DNA of 16,555 bases from an uncultured Clostridia bacterium (GTDB taxonomy: Bacteria; Bacillota; Clostridia; Christensenellales; Borkfalkiaceae), in contig CAKQKN010000053.1 in the NCBI GenBank assembly GCA_934249215.1, positions 1 through 16,555 on the forward strand, written 5' to 3'. Below are positions 1 through 6,300 of the stretch, piece after piece. Below the pieces are notes generated by a model. The model was not told where the DNA came from and made no database searches. It saw nothing but the letters and a program-made list of their open reading frames with translations. The stretch's first letter is position 1. Each line of letters starts with the position of its first letter. Made by a program: the position numbers and the translations under genes.

Positions 1-753
1 TTCATAGCCCTCTTCGAACATTTTGTTAAGTCCCGACTTCGTTACCGTCGCCACCGAAAAATTCTTGAGATCCGGTTCCAGAAGAACGTCGGAAAAATTC
101 CGACCGGGGGCGGCGCGGTCGCAAAGCACAACGCCGTTTTTCGGGTATTTTGCGTCGAGCGAATTTTTGATTATTTCGTTCGTCGGGTTTTCTTTCGACA
201 AATTGACGCCGACGACGAAATCGGCGCCCATTTCCTTTACCACGTCGGCAGGCACGGAATTCGCATACGCGCCGTCGATAAGCGTTTTTCCGTCCAGTTC
301 GACGGGTTTCAGCATCGGAAGCACCGCGGACGAAGCGCGCATGGCTTTTGCAACGCTCCCCGAGCGAATCACCACCTGCCCGCCATTATACAGGTCGGTC
401 GCAACGGCGGCATATGGCAAAAGAAGATCGTCGAATTCGGCACCGCCCGTTATTTCGGCAAAAATATCCTCGACGGTTTTGCCCGACAGCACGGTTTTGA
501 CGATTTGCTGTGCGGCAAAAATGTCTATCTCTGAAATATAGCGCATCATGGCGGCGGACGAATAGCCCGCGGCGTACATTCCGCCGACGACGGAACCTAT
601 ACTCGAGCCGGCAACGACATCGAAAGCAATACCCTCTTCGTCGAACGCGGTAAGCACGCCGATATGCGCCATTCCGCGCGCGCCGCCGCTCCCGAGCGCA
701 AGCCCGAGTTTTTTCTTCTTTTTTTTGAAAAGTCTGTTAAGTATGTTTATCAT
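1..753 (-). CDS. Patatin-like phospholipase (RssA/YchK-type), C-terminus beyond window
   Basis: Predicted serine lipid acyl hydrolase of the patatin family, using a Ser-Asp dyad. The 251 residues in the window show the glycine-rich oxyanion loop GSGGARG (residues 21-27), the nucleophile elbow GSSIG (49-53, catalytic Ser51) and the catalytic Asp in the DGA motif (Asp160). These are in the order and spacing expected of bacterial RssA-like proteins of about 250-320 residues. A short N-terminal stretch with six consecutive lysines (10-15) precedes the domain. The ATG at 753 is chosen because an in-frame TAA lies immediately upstream; its Shine-Dalgarno is weak. A 7-codon reading frame starting at 774 ends in a TGA that overlaps this ATG and could couple translation. 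A promoter lies about 100 nt upstream. Physiological substrate unknown. Family assignment is firm; the gene runs off the left edge, so the C-terminal domain is unseen. Confidence 0.93.
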   Translation of the reverse strand, partial: MINILNRLFKKKKKKLGLALGSGGARGMAHIGVLTAFDEEGIAFDVVAGSSIGSVVGGMYAAGYSSAAMMRYISEIDIFAAQQIVKTVLSGKTVEDIFAEITGGAEFDDLLLPYAAVATDLYNGGQVVIRSGSVAKAMRASSAVLPMLKPVELDGKTLIDGAYANSVPADVVKEMGADFVVGVNLSKENPTNEIIKNSLDAKYPKNGVVLCDRAAPGRNFSDVLLEPDLKNFSVATVTKSGLNKMFEEGYE

Positions 754-857
754 TTATCGTCGCAATCGGTCATTTTCTTGCCGCCGCGTTCGTTTATGCG
801 GCGAAAAGCCGCAAAAGTCGCATGCGCGTATAATAGCCCGATTGTAAGTATGTATAG

Positions 858-886
858 AATATACCAAATATTGCGCGCGATGTCAA
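858..886 (-). promoter_or_regulatory. Sigma-A promoter for the patatin-like gene
   Basis: On the minus strand TTGACA (881-886) is followed after exactly 17 nt by TATATT (858-863). This is a near-consensus housekeeping promoter, giving a predicted start near 851 and a leader of about 100 nt before the ATG at 753. Confidence 0.75.
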
Positions 887-970
887 GGAAATGGAACGCA
901 GCCTACGCATTGACAAGGCGGAACGTGTGAGAATCGCGGGGGTTTTGAAGTCAGAAATGATTCGAGTGCA

Positions 971-1170
971 TGGCTTGCGCCCCCGGATCCTTCGGAAGAA
1001 GAGCAAGGAAGCAAGGCTCGGAATGACGAAAAAACAAACGGGAGAGCAAAACTCGGGTTGACAAAAAAACAAACGGGCGGGAAAAACTCGGGTTGACGGA
1101 AACACAAACGGGAGAGCAAAACTCGGGTTGACGGAAACACAAACGGAACGGACAAGGCTCGGGATGACAG
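971..1170 (+). repeat. GGATCC...GGATGAC dispersed element, copy 1, expanded by a 35-bp tandem array
   Basis: Begins with a GGC-TTGC-GCC mini-hairpin and CCGGATCCTTCGG (983-995) and ends with CTCGGGATGAC (about 1158-1168). These are the same boundary motifs as copies at 9367-9466 and 12159-12220. The middle is a tandem array of 35-bp units: 1005-1039 (diverged), 1040-1074, 1075-1109, 1110-1144, then a truncated unit from 1145. Each contains CTCGG(G/A)(T/A)TGAC and ends in ACAAAC. Because 35 is not a multiple of 3, several frames stay open across it, which explains the repetitive minus-strand reading frames here. No gene is supported between 754 and 1242; this repeat and the patatin promoter are what the gap holds. 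Confidence 0.85.
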
Positions 1171-1195
1171 ATTTATTTCCTTGATTCGGTTTAAT

Positions 1196-1223
1196 AAAAA
1201 AGCTGCCGCGACGGGCGACAGCT
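1196..1223 (-). terminator. Rho-independent terminator of ychF
   Basis: On the minus strand AGCTGTCGC-CCGTC-GCGGCAGCT forms a 9-bp stem (one wobble pair) with a 5-nt loop, followed directly by TTTTT. It lies about 20 nt after the ychF stop codon. Confidence 0.9.
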
Positions 1224-1242
1224 CAATTGGATTATCATATTG

Positions 1243-2340
1243 TTATACGTTGAATTTGAACAGCACGACGTCGCCGTCTTTCATTACGTATTCCTTTCCC
1301 TCGGAACGAACTTTTCCTGCTTCTTTCGCTTTGTTATAATTCCCGCATTCGAGCAAGGTCTTATAGTCCACGACGTCGGCTTTAATGAACCCGCGTTCGA
1401 AATCGGAGTGAATTTTTCCCGCGGCTTGCGGCGCTTTCGTTCCCTCTTTTATCGTCCAGGCGCGAGTTTCTTTTTCACCCGCGGTGAGGTAACTTATGAG
1501 CCCCAAAAGTTTGTAGGACGCTTTGACGAGCCTGTCGAGTCCGCTTTCTTCGAGCCCGAGATCTTCGAGGAAGAGTTTTGCGTCATCGGGATCGAGCTCG
1601 GAAATTTCCTCTTCCGTTTTAGCGCAGATGACGAGAACTTCGTTGCCCTCGTTTTCGGCGAATTTTTCGACCTTTTGGACGAGCGGGAGTTCGCTGTCAG
1701 GCTTCCCCATGTCCTTTTCGTCGATATTGGCGGCGTAAAGCACGGGCTTTGAAGTCAGAAGGAACATTTCATCGACCATTTTCTTCTCGTCCTCGGAAAG
1801 ATCAAGCGACCTTACGGGCTTTTCGTTTTCAAGACAAGCGTAAATACGCTCGAGAAGTTCGGCTTCCGCCTTGGCTTTTTTGTCGCCCGACTTGGCGTTG
1901 TTTTTAGCGCGGTCGAGCCGTTTCGTCACCGATTCGAGATCGGCAAGAATAAGCTCGAGATTGATTATTTCTATGTCGCGGACGGGATCGACGCCGCTTT
2001 CGACGTGGGTTACGTTATCGTCGGTAAAACAACGAACGACGTGGACGATCGCGTCCACTTCCCTTATGTGCGAGAGGAATTTGTTGCCGAGTCCCTCACC
2101 CTTCGACGCGCCCTTTACAAGCCCCGCTATATCGACGAATTCGATCGTCGCGGGGGTGATTTTTTTGCTGTCGTAAAGCGCGGCGAGTTTATCGAGGCGT
2201 TCGTCCGGAACGGCAACCACGCCGACGTTAGGCTCTATCGTGCAGAAAGGAAAGTTTGCGGCTTGCGCGCCGGCATGCGTTATTGCGTTGAAAAGCGTCG
2301 ACTTTCCCACGTTGGGAAGTCCAACTACGCCGAGTTTCAT
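1243..2340 (-). CDS. ychF: Redox-regulated ribosome-binding ATPase YchF (OLA1 family)
   Basis: Obg-related P-loop NTPase of 365 residues, the family's usual length (about 363-366). Visible motifs are the Walker A GLPNVGKST (7-15), the G3 motif DIAG (70-73), and NIDE (205-208) in place of the guanine-specifying NKxD. That substitution is the hallmark by which YchF/OLA1 prefers ATP over GTP. A coiled-coil helical insertion follows about residues 125-175, and a C-terminal TGS domain (about 280-363) ends in VLFKFNV. The family binds ribosomes and is linked to oxidative stress and translation; in this strain that is inferred. Start supported by GTGAGGT 8 nt upstream of the ATG. It has its own promoter (2465-2493) and terminator (1196-1223), so it is probably monocistronic. 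Confidence 0.98.
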   Translation of the reverse strand: MKLGVVGLPNVGKSTLFNAITHAGAQAANFPFCTIEPNVGVVAVPDERLDKLAALYDSKKITPATIEFVDIAGLVKGASKGEGLGNKFLSHIREVDAIVHVVRCFTDDNVTHVESGVDPVRDIEIINLELILADLESVTKRLDRAKNNAKSGDKKAKAEAELLERIYACLENEKPVRSLDLSEDEKKMVDEMFLLTSKPVLYAANIDEKDMGKPDSELPLVQKVEKFAENEGNEVLVICAKTEEEISELDPDDAKLFLEDLGLEESGLDRLVKASYKLLGLISYLTAGEKETRAWTIKEGTKAPQAAGKIHSDFERGFIKADVVDYKTLLECGNYNKAKEAGKVRSEGKEYVMKDGDVVLFKFNV

Positions 2341-2464
2341 CTGTTTACCTCACTTTTCGGATATCGGTCAAGGCTCAACCCGCCTTTTTCACCCGAGAGT
2401 TCAAACTTTTTTATAATTGTGTCAAAGCCGCAACGCGGCGGCAAATGCTCCGTCAAACGTAACC

Positions 2465-2493
2465 ATTATACAGCAAAAACCCGCAGATTTCAA
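2465..2493 (-). promoter_or_regulatory. Sigma-A promoter for ychF
   Basis: Minus strand TTGAAA (2488-2493), 17-nt spacer, perfect TATAAT (2465-2470). Predicted start near 2458 gives a leader of about 118 nt, which includes a small GCCGC/GCGGC hairpin. Confidence 0.75.
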
Positions 2494-2540
2494 GAAAAAT
2501 TCGCCGTTCCTTGAGATAAGCCACAGGAAAATACGCCAAA

Positions 2541-2602
2541 TTTTACGGCGTAGTCGCGACTTTGACGAAATAATCAAAAGAGTATTTTGGCGTGTAGTCG
2601 CG
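2541..2602. repeat. Imperfect direct repeat, period 44, upstream of the ychF promoter
   Basis: TTTTACGGCGTAGTCGCG (2541-2558) recurs as TTTTGGCGTGTAGTCGCG (2585-2602). The first copy also forms an inverted repeat with TACGCC at 2532-2537. The rest of the gap 2494-2710 holds no supportable gene. A weak TGACC/GGTCA hairpin lies near 2639-2656, downstream of the 65-residue reading frame. Confidence 0.5.
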
Positions 2603-2710
2603 CGGAGAACGAGGCTCGCGAAGGGAAAAGGGTGAAATTGACCTCCTTGGTCATTGAAGTCTTTTCCCCGAAGCAGAAACGAAGTTATCCGCGATGAATA
2701 CGCGTCAAAA

Positions 2711-2908
2711 TTACCAGTCTTCCTTAATCTTGGTCTTTACATCATCGTAATACGAAAAGTATTTAGCACGGAACGCCTCACGCTCTATGCGTTTTTTCTT
2801 TTTCAGGCGTTCGGCGGCTTTTTTCTTTTCGGCTTCGACGGCGGAATCGACTTGTGCGGATTTGTTTTCTTCGGAACGATTTTCAGTCGTTTTATTGTCC
2901 AGCTTCAT
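2711..2908 (-). CDS. Hypothetical 65-residue highly charged protein
   Basis: Not recognised. The 65 residues are nearly all hydrophilic: an acidic/polar N-terminus (MKLDNKTTENRSEENK), then a Lys/Glu/Arg-rich helix with coiled-coil character (about 28-52), ending in an aromatic patch AKYFSYYDD (54-62) and Trp65. No membrane segment or cysteine. The ATG at 2908 is preferred over an in-frame ATG at 2926 because GGAG sits 5 nt upstream of it. It lies 70 nt downstream of rpmF on the same strand, after a strong hairpin at 2929-2953, so it may be expressed by read-through from the yceD-rpmF promoter. In many Firmicutes plsX follows rpmF; here this frame takes that place. Real-gene status is probable, not certain. 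Confidence 0.55.
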   Translation of the reverse strand: MKLDNKTTENRSEENKSAQVDSAVEAEKKKAAERLKKKKRIEREAFRAKYFSYYDDVKTKIKEDW

Positions 2909-2928
2909 AAAAACTCCGTAAAACAATT

Positions 2929-2953
2929 AGGCGAATTGCATTGCAATCCGCCT
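2929..2953 (-). terminator. Hairpin between rpmF and the 65-residue reading frame
   Basis: AGGCGGATTGCA and TGCAATTCGCCT (minus strand) form a near-perfect palindrome with one wobble pair. It is followed by AATTGTTTT, a weak T-tract, 26 nt after the rpmF stop. It could be an intrinsic terminator, partial terminator or processing site that lowers expression of the downstream frame. Confidence 0.6.
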
Positions 2954-2978
2954 GAAAGCATTCTGATGATCGTTGCGA

Positions 2979-3173
2979 TTAGCCTTTTGCTTCTTCTTTC
3001 TGAGCAACTACTTCTTTTCCGTCATAAAAACCACATTTCGGGCAAACTCTGTGAGCCTGCTTATATTCGTGGCACTGAGGACATTCGACCAAAGTCGGGC
3101 AAGCCGCCTTATAATTACTCGAAAATCTCTTATTTCCTCTCTGTTTAGAAGTTTTCCGTTTGGGAACTGCCAT
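2979..3173 (-). CDS. rpmF: 50S ribosomal protein L32
   Basis: Structural protein of the large ribosomal subunit. At 64 residues it has the usual size. It starts MAVPKRKTSKQR, the conserved basic N-terminus, and carries a four-cysteine zinc ribbon (CPQC at 31-34 and CPKC at 44-47). This is therefore a zinc-containing C+ form rather than the zinc-independent paralogue. Ribosome binding site AAGGAAGG lies about 9 nt before the ATG. It follows yceD by 24 nt; the two form the classic yceD-rpmF operon, served by the promoter at 3683-3711. Confidence 0.98.
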   Translation of the reverse strand: MAVPKRKTSKQRGNKRFSSNYKAACPTLVECPQCHEYKQAHRVCPKCGFYDGKEVVAQKEEAKG

Positions 3174-3197
3174 TTCTATGCACCTTCCTTATGATTA

Positions 3198-3647
3198 TTA
3201 ACCTTTTTGAACGCCGTGACCGCAATCGCATACGTTAAGATTGGCTCCGCATACGGGACAAAGCCCTTTGCAGTCCTCTTTGCAATAGACGACGGACGGC
3301 TGACTCAGCAAAATCGCTTCGTTTGCGGCGGGCGTCAAATCTGCCTTGCCGCTCTTGTAAAGATATGAGTCTTCTTCCGGAAACAAGGTGAACTTGGTCG
3401 AAAAAGGATATTCAACGCTCCTTTTCGCGCTTTCCAGACACCTCGAACAAGGACAAACGACAACGTAACTCACCGTCATATCGACGAATAAGTCTTTACC
3501 TTTGACGGCGGCTTCCCCTTCGAGAACGACGTTGCCGTCAAAACGAGCATCGGGAAGCGAGAGAAGCGAATCGTCCGCAGCGTATTCGAAGCGGAAGTTC
3601 TTCGTTGCCCCAACCTCTTGTTTAAGTTTGAGAATATCGATTATCAT
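3198..3647 (-). CDS. yceD: YceD/DUF177 family protein, probable 23S rRNA accumulation factor
   Basis: DUF177 proteins occur almost always upstream of rpmF and are linked to large-subunit rRNA accumulation or assembly. This copy has 149 residues. It shows the central VVCPCSRCLES segment (63-73) and a C-terminal cysteine cluster YCKEDCKGLCPVCGANLN (121-138) plus CDCG, likely a metal site. The start at 3647 (MIIDILKLK) is chosen over an in-frame ATG ten codons upstream. That upstream ATG would fall at the predicted transcription start of the promoter at 3683-3711, and the family N-terminus normally begins near this point. The Shine-Dalgarno is only moderate (GGCGGA close to the ATG). Identity is firm; biochemical role is from the family. 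Confidence 0.93.
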   Translation of the reverse strand: MIIDILKLKQEVGATKNFRFEYAADDSLLSLPDARFDGNVVLEGEAAVKGKDLFVDMTVSYVVVCPCSRCLESAKRSVEYPFSTKFTLFPEEDSYLYKSGKADLTPAANEAILLSQPSVVYCKEDCKGLCPVCGANLNVCDCGHGVQKG

Positions 3648-3682
3648 ATTCCGCCACCCCGATTTTGCGTCGTGCATTGTTT

Positions 3683-3711
3683 ATTATACAACATCGGAAA
3701 CGCTATGTCAA
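3683..3711 (-). promoter_or_regulatory. Perfect-consensus sigma-A promoter for yceD-rpmF
   Basis: Minus strand TTGACA (3706-3711), 17 nt, TATAAT (3683-3688). Every hexamer base matches the consensus, as expected for a ribosomal protein operon. Predicted start near 3676, which decides the yceD start codon. Confidence 0.88.
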
Positions 3712-3787
3712 ACGTTTTTAGGGATCAGACAAAAGCAAAGTCCAATTATTTCTCTGCGTTACGCCGGATTACGCCGAAATCACGCAA

Positions 3788-4993
3788 TTATTTTCTCGCC
3801 GCAGCGGCAAGCTCCGCAGTGTCGCGCGCGATGACGAGTTCTTCGTTGGTCGGAATGACGAGAATTCTGACTTTGCCGTCCTTTCCGGTAATGTCGGTTA
3901 TACCCTTGCCGACGTTATTGTTCTTCTCCTCGTCGATCGAAACGCCCATATACTCGAGTCCTTCCGCAACGCACTTTCTGACGTATGCGTCATGCTCGCC
4001 GATACCCGCGGTGAATACGATGCAGTCCGCGCCGTTCATTGCGGCAGCGTAGGCTCCGACGTATTTTTTGCAAGAATACGTGAAGATATCGAGCGCGAGT
4101 TGAGCGCGGTGATTGCCCTCGCCGGCCGCTTTCGACAGATCGCGGAAGTCGCTTCCGACGCCGCTTACGCCGAGCACGCCCGACTTGTTGTTGCAGATGT
4201 TGAGAAGTTCCTTAAGCCCGAGGTTGAGTTTGGCTCCGAGGTATTCCAGAATCGCGGGATCGAGATCGCCCGTGCGGGTACCCATCGGAACTCCGCCGAG
4301 CGGAGTGAAGCTCATCGACGTGTCGTAGCACTTGCCGTTTTTGACGGCGGCGATGGACGAACCGTTTCCGAGATGGCAGGTTATCACCTTGAAATTTTCG
4401 GGATCGGCGCCGAGATATTTAGCCGCCTCGCCGGAAACGAACCTGTGGCTGGTGCCGTGAGCGCCGTAACGACGGACTTTATAGTCGGTGTAATATTCGT
4501 AAGGCAGACCGAAAATATATGCTTTTTCGGGCATGGTTGCGTGGAACGCGTTGTCGAAAGTGGCGACCATCGGAACGCCCGGCATTACAGCCTGACAAGC
4601 GCGGACGCCCGTAATGTTGGCGGGCTGATGAAGGGGCGCAAGATCGATATTGTCGGCGCAGACCTTCATGACTTCTTCGTCGATGAGAACCGAGCGGTCG
4701 TAAACGCCGCCGCTGTGAAGAATTCTGTGTCCGACGGCGTCGATTTCTTTCATGTCGGAAATAGCGCCGTATTCCTTGTCGACGAGAGCCGCGAGCATAA
4801 GTTCGATCGCCTCTTTATGGGTCGGCATCGGTTTGTCCTCGGCAAATTTTTTGCCGTTCGCTTCGTGCGTTATGCGCGAGCTTGCCTGCCCGATTCTTTC
4901 GCAAATGCCTTTCGCTACAGGCATTTCGGTAGCCATGTCTAGGAGCTGATATTTAAGGGAAGAACTTCCCGCGTTGATTACTAAAATTTTCAT
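3788..4993 (-). CDS. ackA: Acetate kinase
   Basis: Catalyses acetyl phosphate + ADP to acetate + ATP, the ATP-yielding last step of acetate fermentation. The protein has 401 residues, typical length, with the ASKHA fold. Visible signatures are NAGSSSLK (7-14), GHRILHSGG (88-96), RRYGAHGTSH (174-183), HLGNGSS (207-213) and TAGIGEH (328-334). Asn7, Arg90, Asp147, His179, Arg240 and Glu384 correspond to the known active-site residues of archaeal AckA, so nothing essential is missing. AAGGA sits 7 nt upstream of the ATG. It follows pta by 94 nt on the same strand; the two very likely form a pta-ackA operon. No convincing terminator was seen between its stop and the yceD promoter. Confidence 0.99.
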   Translation of the reverse strand: MKILVINAGSSSLKYQLLDMATEMPVAKGICERIGQASSRITHEANGKKFAEDKPMPTHKEAIELMLAALVDKEYGAISDMKEIDAVGHRILHSGGVYDRSVLIDEEVMKVCADNIDLAPLHQPANITGVRACQAVMPGVPMVATFDNAFHATMPEKAYIFGLPYEYYTDYKVRRYGAHGTSHRFVSGEAAKYLGADPENFKVITCHLGNGSSIAAVKNGKCYDTSMSFTPLGGVPMGTRTGDLDPAILEYLGAKLNLGLKELLNICNNKSGVLGVSGVGSDFRDLSKAAGEGNHRAQLALDIFTYSCKKYVGAYAAAMNGADCIVFTAGIGEHDAYVRKCVAEGLEYMGVSIDEEKNNNVGKGITDITGKDGKVRILVIPTNEELVIARDTAELAAAARK

Positions 4994-5087
4994 ATGATAT
5001 TCCTTTTTCGGTTTTCGGTCGGTTTTTTCGGGCTTTCGGGCGATTTTCCGTCAAGCCCTGCGGTCGATTGTTTCGCAACTTACCGGA

Positions 5088-6092
5088 TTACCACTCTATC
5101 TGAGTCTGGAGAGCGGTCATCGCGACGGCGAGAACGATATCCTCGGATTTGCAACCGCGCGAAAGATCGTTCATCGGCTTTGCAAACCCCTGGCAAAGAG
5201 GACCTACCGCAGTGAAACCTCCGAGGCGTTCGGCGATCTTATAGCCGATGTTGCCGGCGTCGAGATCGGGGAAGATGAGAACGTTGGCTTTTCCGGCGAC
5301 GGGCGAGTCGGGCGCTTTCTTTGCCGCAACGGACGGAACGATCGCCGCGTCGAACTGGAGTTCGCCGTCGATATTTACGTCGGGAGCGAGCGCTTTCGCT
5401 TTTGCCGTGGCTTCTGCGACCTTGCTTACGTCGTCGTGTTTCGCACTGCCTTTCGAAGAGAACGACAGAAGCGCGACGCGCGGATCAAGCCCGGCGAGCG
5501 TTTTCGCGCTCTTTGCCGCGGCAACCGCTATGTATGCGAGTTTATCGGAGTCGGGATTGGGTTCGAGCCCGCAATCGGAGAAGATAAACGCGCCGTCTTT
5601 GCAATATTGATTTCCGCCCTCGGGAGCGATCATCAGGAAGAAACTCGACACTAGAGGAACGCCTTTTGGCATTTTGATTATCTGAAGTCCCGGGCGAAGA
5701 GTGTTCGCCGTGGAGTGGCAAGCGCCGGAAACAAGGCCGTCAACGTCGCCCGCTTTGAGCATGAGCGTTCCGAAATAGGTGCTTTCCTTCGCGGTTTCCA
5801 TCGCCTGTTCGGGAGTCATACCTTTAGCCTTGCGCAGTTCGTAAAGAAGGTTTGCGTATTCGCCGAGCTTGGGGCTGGCTACGGGATCGATTATTTCGAC
5901 GCCGCTAAGGTCAACGTCGGGATTGTTCTTCGCGATCTCTTCGGGATTGCCGAGAAGAACGACGCGGGCAATGTTGCGCTTCACGATGTCCGCCGCCGCT
6001 TTGACGACTCTTTCGTCCTCGCCTTCGGTCAGCACGATTTTCTTGTTGAGCAATGAGGCTTTTTCAATCAATCTGTCGATAAGTTCTGACAT
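5088..6092 (-). CDS. pta: Phosphate acetyltransferase
   Basis: Converts acetyl-CoA + phosphate to acetyl phosphate + CoA and feeds AckA. At 334 residues it is the short, single-domain Pta form without the N-terminal DRTGG/AAA regions of the long enterobacterial enzyme. Recognisable blocks are LTEGEDERV (21-29), DGLVSGACHSTANTLRPGLQ (starting about 118), LSFSSKGSAKHDDV, FPDLDAGNIGYKIAERLGG and GPLCQGFAKPMNDLSRGC near the C-terminus. AAGGAG lies 7 nt upstream of the ATG. First gene of the pta-ackA pair and divergent from tmcAL, with which it shares a 208-nt control region containing spaced direct repeats. Confidence 0.99.
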   Translation of the reverse strand: MSELIDRLIEKASLLNKKIVLTEGEDERVVKAAADIVKRNIARVVLLGNPEEIAKNNPDVDLSGVEIIDPVASPKLGEYANLLYELRKAKGMTPEQAMETAKESTYFGTLMLKAGDVDGLVSGACHSTANTLRPGLQIIKMPKGVPLVSSFFLMIAPEGGNQYCKDGAFIFSDCGLEPNPDSDKLAYIAVAAAKSAKTLAGLDPRVALLSFSSKGSAKHDDVSKVAEATAKAKALAPDVNIDGELQFDAAIVPSVAAKKAPDSPVAGKANVLIFPDLDAGNIGYKIAERLGGFTAVGPLCQGFAKPMNDLSRGCKSEDIVLAVAMTALQTQIEW

Positions 6093-6143
6093 AACTTTCT
6101 CCTTATAAGCGGTAAAAACTTGAATTATTTTTATCGTTAGTGT

Positions 6144-6266
6144 ATCATAATAATCGTCGGCGGCACTTTCCGTTTTCGCCGAAAAGTCGCGGTTTTATTA
6201 AAAACTCACGTTTTTTATTAAAAAGTCGCGTCCGATCGCTTACACAGCCTTTACATTATATTATAT
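6144..6266. promoter_or_regulatory. Divergent pta/tmcAL control region with 20-bp-spaced repeats
   Basis: The intergenic region between divergent start codons at 6092 and 6301 is AT-rich. Three units begin exactly 20 bp apart at 6181, 6201 and 6221. Each carries AAAAGTCGCG or the variant AAAACTCACG, and the first two are followed by TTTTATTA. A spacing of two helical turns suits cooperative regulator binding, but no regulator is known. Possible -10 boxes are TATGAT on the minus strand (6144-6149, toward pta) and TATATT on the plus strand (6257-6262, toward tmcAL). Neither has a good -35, so promoter placement is uncertain while the repeat is clear. Confidence 0.5.
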
Positions 6267-6300
6267 CCGTGAAAAATTGTAAACGGATTGAGGTATTTAT

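Noticed and set aside
794..1155. Several overlapping minus-strand frames with repeated Phe/Pro/Arg peptides upstream of the patatin gene
   Set aside because: They are read-through of the 35-bp tandem array, which leaves multiple frames open; no ribosome binding site and no conserved domain.
971..1170. CRISPR array
   Set aside because: The 35-bp units are contiguous without unique spacers, and there are no cas genes.
3992..4942. 316-codon open frame on the plus strand opposite ackA
   Set aside because: Exactly antisense to a textbook acetate kinase with all active-site residues; its protein has no recognisable domain. Long antisense frames are common here because of codon bias.
2979..6092. 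pta-ackA-yceD-rpmF treated as a single operon
   Set aside because: A perfect-consensus promoter at 3683-3711 separates yceD-rpmF from ackA; read-through is possible but not needed.
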